Assembly: GCA_026874595.1 (NCBI GenBank)
Contig: CM049306.1
Location: forward strand, 72,783,642 to 72,847,641
Length of the DNA: 64,000 nucleotides
Source: Sipunculus nudus
Taxonomy: Eukaryota; Annelida; Sipuncula; Golfingiida; Sipunculidae
Reading direction: 5' to 3'
Below the pieces are notes generated by a model. It was not told the origin of the DNA, did no database searches, and saw only the letters and a program-made list of their open reading frames with translations. Below, in pieces: positions 48,261-59,349 of the stretch (positions are counted from its first letter, which is position 1; each line of letters begins with the position of its first letter). A program made the translations under genes and the position numbers.

Positions 48261-48749
48261 ATGATGGGAAGGATGCTTATGAAAATATGGTCTATCTTAG
48301 TGCACGGCACTGGCATTCCTGGGAAAAGCCCCCCTGAATTCATCTTTTGCATAGATTGCCCACCTAATTTGCATGGGATTCCTTTTCCGGCGGTGTCCAG
48401 TTGGCATGCAACATCTGATCCCCGACAGTTCAAAGGATTAAAAACATTTACAGGCGCACATAAAGGTGATATATCGATTTAATTTTATACATAAAAAGTT
48501 TATTTCTATATATAAATACAAGATTGTTTCTCTATCGCACAACAAGCAGTGGTAATTGACCTGACGGCGAGTGCTTGATCGACAGGTCTATTAGCCAATC
48601 AGCGAACGTTATTGCCGGACTGAAAACGAGGCTATGTAAACACACGTGGAGGTCGGACATCGGGTCGGACATTCCTGACACGTGTGTTAACTTTCAATCA
48701 TATGCTTGATGGACCTGTCATAATAAATATGTATTATTTTTAATGGCAT

Positions 48750-49202
48750 ATGTTTATTTTTTTTATAAAAGTTTCTCCAGGTATCATTCAAAGTAACAGC
48801 AATCTGTTTTCATCCGTCTTCTTTATAAAAACACAAGACAAGGAGAACGCACGGTTGGGACAAGGCAGGTCCGATTTGGCCCTGTCATATATTGAGTCCA
48901 TATTGACGCATGAAAGTTTCAGTAAGTCAAGAGACGCTGCCTTTATGATCCTATTACCATCTATTGGTAAAAATTGGACTGTAACCATTGCTAAAAAGTG
49001 TTACATTTACCCCACACCGGCGCGTTACTCTTCAATGTTGATGGGTTTATACAAAATGTATCAATCTTGGCCCCGTCGAATCAGAGCGTCTGCCAATCCA
49101 AGTCCAAGTATTCATGTTCATGTGCATGCGATGTTATGTAGTATATATGTGTTCATGTGCATGCGACGATATGCTATCTCCTGTTACCACAAATATATTT
49201 GA
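48750..49202 (+). pseudogene. Recurring frame in both arms of the palindrome
   Basis: The left arm has a 150-codon plus-strand frame containing GIIQSNSNLFSSVFFI, SDLALSYIESILTHES and YKMYQSWPRRIRASAN. The right arm has decayed equivalents on the minus strand at 53688-53894 (KQMYQSWPCRIRASP) and 54070-54330 (GIIQSNSNLFSS). No domain is recognisable. The frame is kept in only one arm, so it is either a fossil of the element's gene or chance. Confidence 0.35.
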
Positions 49203-49484
49203 TATATCTCTGGCAAAATGTCGGTAACTGTTATTGACGAGGATACAAAGAGAAAGAGAAGGGGAAAATGCTATTTTTTTGGCAAGTAGTATAAAAAGAT
49301 AATCATATTTTTTGTCATATTCCACTTGGAATCAGACATTATGACAGCCATGAGTAATAATTAGAAAATAATCATTAAGATGTTTCTATTAAACAATAAA
49401 CAAGATAAATAATATTCACTGACAGAATTTGTTTACATCTGTTATGTACATTTCATTGAAATGGCGTGAGAAATTGTTAAAAAA

Positions 49485-50034
49485 TCTATTTAGGCTGTTA
49501 TGATGCATTACATCGGAATATAATAAATACTTGTAAGTTGTATTAACGAAGTGAAACTGTGTTAACTTTCAATGATTAAATTATAATAAATAAACTTAAT
49601 ACTTCATTAAACATTTTTGATTATTATCCTCATGAAGATAATATTTGGATGTATCACAGTGTTTTTATACTAAACAAATACCACAGATATGTCACAAATG
49701 GAGCATCACTTGTTATATATAAATTGACAGTCCTCCTTGACATATATACAATATCACAATCTATTTAGGCTGTAATGATGCATTACATCAGAATATAATA
49801 AATACTTGCAAGTTGTATTAACGAAGTGAAACTGTGTTAACTTTCAATGATTAAATTATAATAAATAAACTTAATACTTCATTAAACATTTTTGATTATT
49901 ATCCTCATGAAGATAATATTTGGATGTATCACAGTGTTTTTATACTAAACAAATACCACATATATGTCACAAATGGAGCATCACTTGTTATATATAAATT
50001 GACAGTCCTCCTTGACATATATACAATATATACT
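49485..50034. repeat. 275-bp tandem duplication in the left arm only
   Basis: The segment beginning TCTATTTAGGCTGT at 49485 is repeated at 49760 with few differences. The right arm has a single, more diverged equivalent at about 52620-52900. The duplication therefore arose after the two arms separated. Confidence 0.88.
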
Positions 50035-50212
50035 TATGTTATTACATGCACGAGTCTCTGACTCTGAGTGTTTAAAGGAAGATTAAAAAAATTATTGCCA
50101 CAGGTTGCCTTAACTGACAGAACAGCACATTTCTATAATAATGCACATGTATAAAGTAAAACAGTTAATTTGCACACACACACCCTAACACACAAACACA
50201 AATGTTTATATA

Positions 50213-50266
50213 CAGTGGCGGAGGTAGGTGGGGGGGGGGGCACAACAACCTTTTTCCAGGATATTA

Positions 50267-50322
<56 letters not shown>
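50213..50322. mobile_element. CAGTGGCG terminus plus (TA)n, left arm
   Basis: ACAGTGGCGGAGGTAGG at 50212 is followed by a G-rich stretch and a 53-base (TA)n tract (50270-50322). The mirror position in the right arm carries the longer version. The open frames across it are microsatellite artefacts. Confidence 0.5.
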
Positions 50323-50326
<4 letters not shown>

Positions 50327-50775
50327 TTGTCCCACCACATCTTTTAAAACAATTCAAAAGATTTAGGACTTTCATCAGTAATATCTATATCATACATGCA
50401 TTTGAACTTCTTCTTGTACACACAACTTTCTTCCTGTGTATAAACAAGAGGCTTCCTATTAAAGGCATCAATATACATGCAATATTTAATAATAATTTTA
50501 ACTTTAGTTTTATTTAATAATTTTCTCAGTATAATAAATTTTATTTAACATACATGATATATGATAAACCACGTTATGATGTTCACACATCTTTTATTTT
50601 ACTTGCCCTTCAATAATTTATTGTTGGGATACTGGTATTGACACTAGTTTAATTATTATTATTATAAATTTAAATTAAGAAGATGATTTGTCAAAACCAA
50701 CTTCCAAAAGTTATAAATTCTCTGTTTGAGCAATACATACTTATAGCAAGACTTCCTTTATTGTTTATAAAAAAT

Positions 50776-50779
<4 letters not shown>

Positions 50780-50806
<27 letters not shown>
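50780..50806. repeat. Poly(C) tract, left arm
   Basis: An uninterrupted run of 27 C. The mirror position in the right arm (51736-51768) is two G runs separated by CGTT. Confidence 0.95.
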
Positions 50807-51191
50807 GTTGTAATCTTTATTTTTTTTATGAAACTGCACCCTAGGTCATAAACAAATGTTTTAATAACTGTTACTTTGTTCTTTTTCAAATTTGTTTCGC
50901 TAGACTTGACAATTTGTCAATTGTAACCAAACGCTCAGGTGTCATGGCTGATGCGAGGGGTCAGCTGATTCGTTCTCTGAAACTGGCCGTATCGAGCACA
51001 AACAGGCGCAAATTCATCACAATTCTCAGTTTTATATTAAAAACATCACTGTAGCCTCCATATGTACACTTTAAACCTTAGGGTGCATTTTTGGTAAAAT
51101 TAATACTGTTTGAAATCTGGTGCGATATTTGGCTGAAGTGCCGGTTCCACGTGTATAAACAGCACGCTTTCTTGGTTTAATGTCCAACCTG

Positions 51192-51293
51192 GCAACCGTA
51201 TCCAAGGTGGGCGGAGCTAACTCGTCCATGCCGTCACGTCAATTGACGTGACGGCATGGACGAGTTAGCTCCGCCCACCTTGGATACGGTTGC
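51192..51293. repeat. Perfect palindromic core of the inverted dimer
   Basis: The 51 bases on either side of the centre (51242/51243) are exact reverse complements, including GGTGGGCGGAGCTAACTCG on the left arm. Mismatches begin just beyond. Identity is highest at the centre and falls outward. That could reflect gene conversion between arms, or protection by hairpin pairing. Confidence 0.9.
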
Positions 51294-52205
51294 TAGGTAG
51301 GACATTAAACCCAAAAAGCGTGCCTCTTATACACGTGGAACCGGCACTTCAGCCGTATATCGCACCAGGCTTCAAACAGTATTAATTTTACCAAGAAAGC
51401 ACCCTTAGGTTAAAGTGTACATATGTAGGCTACAGAGATGTTTTAAATATAAAATTGAGAAGTTAGATGAATTTGCGCCCGTTTCTGCTCGATACGGCCG
51501 GTGTCAGAGAACGAATCAGCTGACCCCTCTCACCAGCCTTGACACTTCAGCGGTTGGTTAAAATTTACAACTTGTTCAAGTATAGCAGAACAAATTTGAA
51601 AAACAACAAAGTAACAGTTATTAAAATATTTGTCTATGACATAGGGTGCAGTTTCATCCAAAAATTAAAGATGACAACGTAAAAAGTGTTGCTTCCATAC
51701 AAGTTAAAGCGACATATATGCTGTCATTGGATATAGGGGGGGGGGGGGGGCGTTGGGGGGGGGGGGGGAACTCATTTTTTATAAACATTAAAGGAAGCCT
51801 TGCTTAATATGTATTGCTCAAGCAGAGATTTTATAACCTTTGAAAGTTAGTTAATTGGTCATCTAATTAAAATTAATAATAAAAATCGAACAAGTGTCAA
51901 TACCAGTAATCAAACAATAAATTATTGAAGGGCAAGTAAAATCACAGATGGTGTGTGGACATCACAACTTTTTTTTTTTTTTTATAAAATTTAATATTCT
52001 AATTTAATATATTTAATATAAAACTGAAGTTGAAATTATTATAAAATATTGCATGTATATTGATGTTTTTAATAGGAAGCCTCCTGTTTATACACAGGAA
52101 GAAAGATGTGTGTACAAGAAGAAATTTAAATGCATGTATGATATAGATATTATTTATGAAGGTCCTTAAGTCTTTTGTATTCTTTTAACAGATGTGATGG
52201 GACAA

Positions 52206-52209
<4 letters not shown>

Positions 52210-52260
<51 letters not shown>

Positions 52261-52450
52261 GGGCGATTCAAGGGTTTGTAAAGGGGAGGGTCCAACCCAG
52301 GAAGACTAATAAGAAACCTATAAAAGGGTCCCCTGCTCAAGAATGTGACAGGTCCATGCAGGCCAGAAAAAATAGTTTAAAATTCTGAAGAAAGGTTGTT
52401 GCGTCTCAACCCCTCCCCCACGCCCTCTGGATCTGCCTGTATATAAACAT
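52210..52450. mobile_element. (TA)n plus CAGGGGCG-type element, right arm
   Basis: The (TA)n tract at 52210-52258 is followed at once by CAGGGGCGATTCAAGG. About 165 bp later comes GGATCTGCCTGTATA, whose complement reads TACAGGCAGATCC. The two ends look like terminal inverted repeats of a small hAT-like non-autonomous element. The left arm has a shorter, rearranged version at the mirror position, so the insertion predates the separation of the arms. Confidence 0.5.
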
Positions 52451-53140
52451 TTGTGTTTATGTGTGAGGGTGTGTGTGTGCAAAATAACTGTTTTATTTTA
52501 TACATGTGGATATTATAGAAAATCTGCTGTTCTGTCAGTTAAGGCAACCTGTGGCAATAATTTTTAGAATCTTCCTTTAGGCTTTAAACACTCAAGAGTC
52601 AGTGACCCATGCATGTAATAATATAAATATATTGTATATATGTCAAGGAGAACTGAAGTGATGCTCCATTTGTGACATACCTGTGGTATTTGTTTAGTAT
52701 AAAAGACACTGTGACACATCAAAATATTATCTTCATGAAGATAATAACCATTAATGTTTAATGGTGTTTTTATTTCATTTCTTTATAATTCAGTCATTGA
52801 AAGTAAACACCGTTTCACTTCGTTATTACAACTTACAAGTATTTGTTATATATTCTGGTGTAATGCATCATTATAGCCTAAATGAACTGTGAATTAATTT
52901 TTAACAATTTCTCACTCAATTTCAATGAAATGTACATAATAGGTGTTAACACATATTGTCAGCGAAAAATTTTATCTTGTTTATTGTTGAACAGGAACAT
53001 TTTAAGGATTATTTTCTAATTATGACTCATGGCTGTCATAATGTCTGATTCCAAGTGGATTATAATAACAAATATGAATTTTTTATCGCTTTTTGTTTAC
53101 TACTAGCTAAAAAATAGCATTTTTCCCTTCTCTTTCTTAA

Positions 53141-53656
53141 ACCGCCCTGCCCCCCCCCCCCCCAGCAGGATACATATGCGGCCATAGAATGCAATATTAT
53201 TATTGTTTTATATTATAAAAAAAAATCAACAAGCTATGTGATCACTAAATATATTAAGTTTTGTAAATAACAGACAAATGAACAGACCAAATTTTTGTGA
53301 AAAATATAAACATTATACCTTTAATATAGCCGACAGTTACACATATTAATTTTATTAAAGAACAGCTCAATGATTCAAGATTGTACCTTTGTCTTTCGGT
53401 AGTTTCTTGACGATTTTTTGTATTTTTTTTTTTTTTTTTTTGTCAATTGAACAATCAGAAGATCTAGGTCGATCACCAAAATCTGAGTTCGCGCTTTTAT
53501 CACACCAACAGGTCTGTGAGTTGTTAAGTTCTAACACCAGTAATCAGTAAGGCGCAGTAATAGCCGTCTTGCATCTTTGAGTGCCAATAAATGCATACTG
53601 TTATGTAAATTGTCGACATGGTTACAAAATAAAGCAGAGGGTTATACAATTAAACT
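53141..53656. other. ~515-bp insertion present only in the right arm
   Basis: Arm homology breaks after CCCTTCTCTTTCTTA (about 53140) and resumes at TATCCTCGTCAATAA (about 53657). The intervening sequence has a C run, a T run and no recognisable gene. It is either an insertion here or a deletion from the left arm. Confidence 0.6.
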
Positions 53657-54351
53657 TGTATCCTCGTCAATAAAAGTTACTGACCTTTTACCAGAGATAT
53701 ATCAAACATATTTTTGGTAACAGGAGATAGCATATCGTCGCATGCATATGAACACATGAATACTGCATATCGTCCCATGCACACGAACACATGGGAGTGG
53801 GAGACGCTCTGATTCGACAGGGCCAAGATTGATACATTTGTTTATACCCATCAACTTTAAAGAGTGAAGCGCTGGTGTGGGGAAAATGTAACACTTTTTA
53901 GCACTGGTTACAGGCCAGTGTTTACCAATAGATGGTATATAGGATCATTTAGGCTGCGTCTTTTGACTAACTGAAAATTTCATGTGTCATTATGGACTCA
54001 ATATATGACAGGGCCAAATCGGGCCTGCATGCCTTGTCCCATCCCTGCGTTTCTCGTCTTGTGATTTTATTACGAAGAGAAGGAAGAAAACAGATTGCTG
54101 TTACTTTGAATGATACCTGGGGTAACTTTTATAAAAATTATCAACATATGCCTCGACCGTATTAAAAATAAAATATATTTATTATGAGAGGTCCATCGAG
54201 CATTTAGTTGAAAGTTTACACACGTGTCAGGAATGTCCGACCTGATGTCCGACCTCCACGTGTGTTTACATGGCCTCGTTTTCAGTCCGGCAATAACGTT
54301 CGCTGATTGGCTAATAGATCTGTCGATCACGCACTCGCCGTCAGGTCAATT

Positions 54352-54781
54352 CATGTTACAGGTCCTTCAATGAACGGCAGGGTGAACTCTCACTGCCAGA
54401 CGGTCGGACTCTGTATCACAGATAAATGGAGTCCTTAGGTGGCGGACTATAAGCAGCATGGGACATGGGAAATGGGAACAGACTAAAACAACAACCAGTA
54501 GCGCTTAAATAAATATTAATCGAGAGGAACCCTCTGAAAAAAGTACCATTCTTATAAGTATAAATTATGTGATTTATTGGATTCAGCCTTGACACTACAC
54601 GTTTTGCGTCTCTTCAGTCCCGTATGAATGATCCAACTTATCTGAGATTTAATAAATGCATCGTTATAAATGAAACAAAAAAATAAAAACATGGGCGAAT
54701 TTTCTTACCACTACGGTTCAAAAGTGAAAAGAATTATCATTGAATTTTATAATCCTTATTTTTATTTACTATTGTTATATA

Positions 54782-54829
<48 letters not shown>

Positions 54830-56380
54830 ATTGTGTTTCTCTATGGACTGCTAGAGACACGGTTCTATACTTCGCGTATTATCGAGTCAGTATTGAGCAT
54901 TTTCATTCATGATTTCAGTAATTCTGAATACCGGTACAGTTACATTGTGTGGAAATTTGCGAGTTAAAAAAAAAAAAACAAATCTGCATGCAGTCAGCTG
55001 AAAATGAAAATCTTACCTCAGTATGCTGATCACGATATCAATTAAATGAGTCATGAAATATGAAATGAAGCAGTGTTTAGAGAACGTCTTGCCCTATTAG
55101 GTGCTTCCGATGCCCCACCGTTAATTACGTTCAATGAAAATCGACTCACTAATTACCGACTGGTCACAGTTTACCCTCCGACACGGTCTGACCAAGATTA
55201 CACGGTAGTGGTCAAAGGGCAAACTATCGCCTTTCATGTTAATCGATGTTTTGGCAACGGGAACACTTGGCCGGGAAATCATGTCCCGTGTCCGTGTTTG
55301 GACAACAGGCGTTATTATAACCAAACTCGCTATTAAAGCTTCCTCAGCCCCTTTGTACCGACATATTCCCTCACTATTCCTTTTTGTTTTTCATATAACA
55401 ACCTCATTTACATAACACAGTGACTTGACAAACACAATAGGTATGCTGTGAAACGTAGTTTGCATTCATCACTTTGTATTTATAACTGACAAATACGTTG
55501 AGCATGCTGTGAATATTTGTTTTCTTACAAACACGGTGAGCAGGATGTTTGTATTTTGTATTTCTTTAAAATACAATTAAAATCTTGTGAAATTTACTGG
55601 TCTTATTTATGATATTTTTGAGAAGATCTGACAAGATAATAAACCAAATTTTTCTTAAAAGCTATAATATCGCCCACCGTACGACGGCAAATCACGCACT
55701 TCATATGTCCTCCACAGTAATGTATGAACGCCCGTAACTCGCCATTTGAATGGAATTAATACAGTTGATTTTAAGAAACAGCTCCCTCATATAATGGATA
55801 ACATTTATTTTGTAACCTATTATATTGTCACATGACGGGATTTAATAGCACACAAAGATATAGCTGTAATGGACAATACGAGAGACACGACCATGAACTG
55901 AGGCGATGGCTGACGAACCCATACCCGATTCTATTTATTCGACCATGAGGTGATTTGCAAGGTACTAATTATCCTCCATTTAATCGACCTCTGTAAAATT
56001 TATTTATTTTTTTATGGTCGAACAATTAGATGAAATACGGTAAACTAAAATTAAAGTTGTATCTTTTAAGGAATTTTGTGATATTGCATGTAATGCTGGA
56101 AATGTACTACTCAGATGTAGTTCATGCTTCATTCACAAAAAAAACTTTTGATAAAATTGCATAAACAGGGAAAAAGATAATACTTTAATGTTAGACAAGC
56201 TTTCCAGCTGAGCATGTACATAAATACAACTGGCGTTACCAATACAGATCAAGTAATATATAATCAATAAAGGTTTTAATGATATTCAAAGATGATCAAG
56301 TGAAGACACCTATTCCATACAAAGATATCAGAGGTAGATTTTAGGGATCCAAAGGTGCAGGCATTTCAGAAGAATAACTG
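54352..56380. other. Intergenic stretch between genes A and B
   Basis: The interval 55070-55340 has more CpG than its surroundings and is open on both strands (87 codons plus, 67 codons minus), but neither frame has a recognisable motif. A good minus-strand donor (CTGAG|GTAAGA) lies at 55015-55016, so an untranslated upstream exon of gene B is possible. The rest is AT-rich. Confidence 0.45.
54787..54826. repeat. (GA)20 microsatellite
   Basis: An uninterrupted dinucleotide repeat. The RE-rich frames over it are artefacts. Confidence 0.95.
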
Positions 56381-56383
56381 TAA

Positions 56384-56389
56384 TTTATT
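56384..56389 (-). terminator. Polyadenylation signal candidate, gene A
   Basis: TTTATT on the plus strand reads AATAAA on the minus strand, 20 bases after the proposed stop of gene A at 56410-56412. It is close to the stop, so the 3' untranslated region would be very short. Confidence 0.45.
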
Positions 56390-56409
56390 TTCAGCCTTGT
56401 GCCTTTTTT

Positions 56410-56445
56410 TCAGATTGGGAGGACATAATCCTCATAATAAACAGT
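56410..56445 (-). CDS. Gene A, terminal coding exon (candidate)
   Basis: An acceptor TTTTCACATTTTCTAG leads into TVYYEDYVLPI and a TGA stop, in phase 0 with the preceding exon. An alternative acceptor 17 bases upstream (ACATTTTCCCAG) would instead give a different nine-residue end (FSHFLDCLL). Both have good pyrimidine tracts, and I cannot decide between them from sequence alone. Confidence 0.5.
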   Translation of the reverse strand, partial: TVYYEDYVLPI

Positions 56446-56794
56446 CTAGAAAATGTGAAAACTGGGAAAATGTAAACTTCATTAAAAATCAAACTTAACC
56501 CTTTACTGTTCACATTTATTTTAGATTTCCGACAAATTATGACACTATTTATATTTACACTAACAGCCATATCTTTTCAAACTTTTTTTGTATCTTTATC
56601 AAATTTTCAACAGTTCCCACTAAGAGGGTTTGCTGAAGATTATTGAAAATCATTGAAACTTAGAAATAATATGCAATATTTTTGTCCTGAAAGAATCTAT
56701 ACATATCATGGCATTCTAGTTGCCCATTTAGAGTGCTCTTTAGTGGCTTGTAAACAGTAAAGGGTTTTAATCATATACATTGTATAGGATTTAC

Positions 56795-56861
56795 CTTATC
56801 CTGGTACTGGTCTGCCAGTTCTGGGAATACCTTGTTGATTAGGGCATCCACTTCAGCGCTT
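56795..56861 (-). CDS. Gene A, penultimate exon
   Basis: A 67-base exon. With two bases from the exon before, it starts a Leu codon and reads SAEVDALINKVFPELADQYQ then DK. The acceptor ends TTGTTCAG and the donor is ATAAG|GTAAAT. The VDALINKVFPE segment resembles, within this protein, the IDALIEKLENG segment of an earlier exon, which hints at a short internal repeat. Family unknown. Confidence 0.75.
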
Positions 56862-57209
56862 CTGAACAAGAAAACATACAACTGAATGATGACAAAAATT
56901 ATTAACAGGAATATATATATCATTAACAGGACTATGTAAAAGATATGTAAATTTTAATACTGGAAAGTAGAGTTATTTATTATCATTTTATCACTGTTCC
57001 TTATACAAGTTATGATGTACGTGTCATGCCATGAATGTTTTCAAAAATTACCTTCAATGAAGTATTAGATATGAAGAACCCCTGGTGTATGTAATTGATA
57101 TGACACACATAATAACATTGTTTAATAAAATCATCAAATATACAGATTGATTTTTTGTATGTGTTTGACATACCCTGACACAAATCGATCATATTAAGTA
57201 GTTACTTAC

Positions 57210-57295
57210 AATTTCTGCTGCTGTTTCTCTTCCTCAGTCAGTTGCTTCTTTACTGTCTTTTTGACCACAGCTGATTTGCTGGTCCCCTTTGATGG
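57210..57295 (-). CDS. Gene A, Lys/Gln-rich exon
   Basis: An 86-base exon encoding PSKGTSKSAVVKKTVKKQ, then LTEEEKQQQK plus two bases. It is basic and likely disordered, followed by a short charged helix. The acceptor TAATCAACAG and donor AAATT|GTAAGT are acceptable. Phase 0 in and phase 2 out agree with both neighbours. Confidence 0.76.
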
Positions 57296-57894
57296 CTGTT
57301 GATTATTTAATAAAATGAATTCAGGTTTAGAAGAAGGATTCTGTACAATTTGCAGTAAGACTGTTAAGCAATACAGCACACGAGATAATCATGTTTTAGA
57401 ACAGAACAAATGGACTTGGTGATCATTTACAAGAACTTTTATTCCTATTTGTGCTTTTGACATTTGAAGCTGACACCACGAAAATTGAAATTAATCATAC
57501 AGGTTGGTATTGTGAAAATGTCAAAGAAGTTTAATTTTATGTAAATCCAATAACCCTGGAATGAGTGTTTTCTTGGGTTTTTAGTAGCACATTTACACTA
57601 GGGTAAGCATGTAACGATATGGCCATCTTCTGAGTGTGAGTCATGACATCACAGAGGCCAATGACGTCACTCCAGGTGCCAACAATGTCCATGTTTTTTT
57701 TTTTACAAAATATTTTCACTTAAAAAGTTCCCAACAAAAACACAGGTTTAATTAACATTACACGAAAACAGCTTTGAACATCATCTACCATTTAGGATTT
57801 GCATTCCCGTATTTATTTTTTTCTACAGGTTGGCTGTTCTTGTGTGTTTATTTGATTGATAATTATTTTATTACAAGGTAAACATATCACTTAC

Positions 57895-57958
57895 CTTTCC
57901 TGTGTCGCAGCTGATGCCCCCATTTTCTAATTTTTCTATCAAAGCATCTATCTCATCT
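57895..57958 (-). CDS. Gene A, exon with DEIDALIEKLENGG
   Basis: A 64-base exon. After completing a codon with its first base, it reads DEIDALIEKLENGGISCDTG then K. The donor GGAAAG|GTAAGT is near-consensus and the acceptor ends CCCACCAACAG. It must be entered with two bases already in hand. The 34-base mini-exon upstream supplies them; the large exon in its main frame does not. Confidence 0.74.
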
Positions 57959-58135
57959 CTGTTGGTGGGCGGGGCATGATGAATGATGGACAGAAGAAAT
58001 GACAAAAAGTGAAAGAGTGCAAAGGTTGTGAAATAAGTGCAAAAGAAGTGATGGACACTGATGATCAGTATAAACCTCAAGCATCTCATTTTGATTTTTG
58101 ATAATGCTCTGATTGTTGTTATGACTAGTATGTAA

Positions 58136-58460
58136 AGTAGAGCGTCGTTTATCTGAAAACCCCTGGGGACAGGCATTTTCTTAGGATAAACAATCATTCA
58201 GATAAATGATTTTGTACTTGCTATATCTTCCATAATTGTTAAAATATGCTGGCTTTACAAACATATTAATAAATTTTCAGTATCTTATTAATTTTAAAAA
58301 TAATGCATGTTTTGTAATTCATTGTGAAATGCTTGGGTTACTTTGTTGTAAAATGATATTGAAACAAGTAATTTATGGCACAGATGTGAAGCAAAGTGAA
58401 TGTGAAAAAAAAAATGTTCCTCTTAAATGAAATCAGATTTTTTTCCAGATTATCCGGTAC
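58136..58460. mobile_element. Second Tigger/pogo-like MITE copy, decayed
   Basis: AGTAGAGCGTCGTTTATCTG followed by AAAACCCCTGGGGACA matches the left end of the copy at 43485. Near 58450 a CAGATTATCCGGTACC phrase is like an internal or right-end word of the family. The right terminus is not clear. It lies in a gene A intron. Confidence 0.5.
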
Positions 58461-58833
58461 CTAAGTTCCTAAATCCTCAAAAACAGATCTTAAGATAACA
58501 CTAAGAAACATTTTTATGAGATAGTGTATTGTTACAGCCCTGGTATAATGAGAGTGCAATGAGATATCACAGGAATTATTGTGCCTGAGACTCAGAAGTA
58601 CATTGTGAAGTATCAGTAATGCTGTAAAAGAACAACAAAGACAGTGAAGGAACATGGACTGTGCAGACCTTGAACATAACATGAGAATGCTCATGGATTA
58701 TGGTATATGAAATGAAGTTTTTTAAAAAGTGCTAATGTGAAGAGAGCAAAGCACGGAGAGTGATTAATGAATGTGAGGCAATGATCTCTTCCTGTAGTGA
58801 TCAGAGCCCTGAAATAAAAGTCATCCAATTTAC

Positions 58834-58867
58834 CTTTGTGGAGAAGAATTTATAAAAGAATGTGTTA
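58834..58867 (-). CDS. Gene A, 34-base mini-exon (candidate)
   Basis: A good acceptor (AATTTTTACAG) and donor (ACAAAG|GTAAAT) bracket 34 bases. Entered in phase 1, they read THSFINSSPQ and leave two bases that complete an Arg with the next exon. It links the large exon to the DEIDAL exon in phase only if the large exon is left in its alternative frame. Confidence 0.5.
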
Positions 58868-59349
58868 CTGTAAAAATTTTCAACATTTGGAAGACTTCAG
58901 TTAGTACATAGATTAAATACTATGATGATCTAAAGGATTTCTTTCTCTTGCAATAAAAAATTGGTATTAAACAAAAATTATATCTATCAAAGATTTCTGT
59001 CATTTAGGAGACACATTTTATCTCTAACTCAAGTGAAAAAAAAGTAATATTTACATCTCAATTAACATTACAAAAATAATTTCACAAACAATGTGTTTTT
59101 ACAATTTTAATGGGACTTTTTTTATGTGAGAATTGACTGTTTTTTATTTGGTTTTTTTTATGATGTACTAAAAGGCCTTTGATCAATACTATGTTTTAAC
59201 ACCAGAATGAAATTAAAATGGATTTAAATGAATGCCAAGGAATTCTCATTTTATAATGTTTTATGAGCTAAAAAAATTGGTCACTTGCATTTCCTCCTGT
59301 TTCATTGTCACCATCTTTTTCTCTTCCTTCTTCACTCTTTTCTTTCTCA

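Larger units (their letters stand above)
48554..54351. mobile_element. Inverted dimer of a novel TIR element: 5.8-kb palindrome
   Basis: The left body, 48558-51240, is the reverse complement of the right body, 51245-54347, apart from substitutions and indels. The centre is AATT at 51241-51244, with no spacer. Each body starts GACCTGACGGC at its outer end and ends with GACGTGACGGC (inward complement) at its inner end. AATT flanks both bodies on both sides (48554, 51241, 54348). This is what two insertions of one element with 11-bp terminal inverted repeats and AATT target duplications would give. Matching landmarks lie at mirror positions: (TA)n at 50270 and 52210, and C/G tracts at 50780 and 51736. 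No transposase was recognised, so it is probably non-autonomous or of unknown type. Confidence 0.85.

Noticed and set aside
55073-55336. 87-codon plus-strand frame
   Set aside because: It ends in NRRYYNQTRY and looks gene-like in composition, but has no recognisable domain, start context or partner exon. The opposite strand is equally open.
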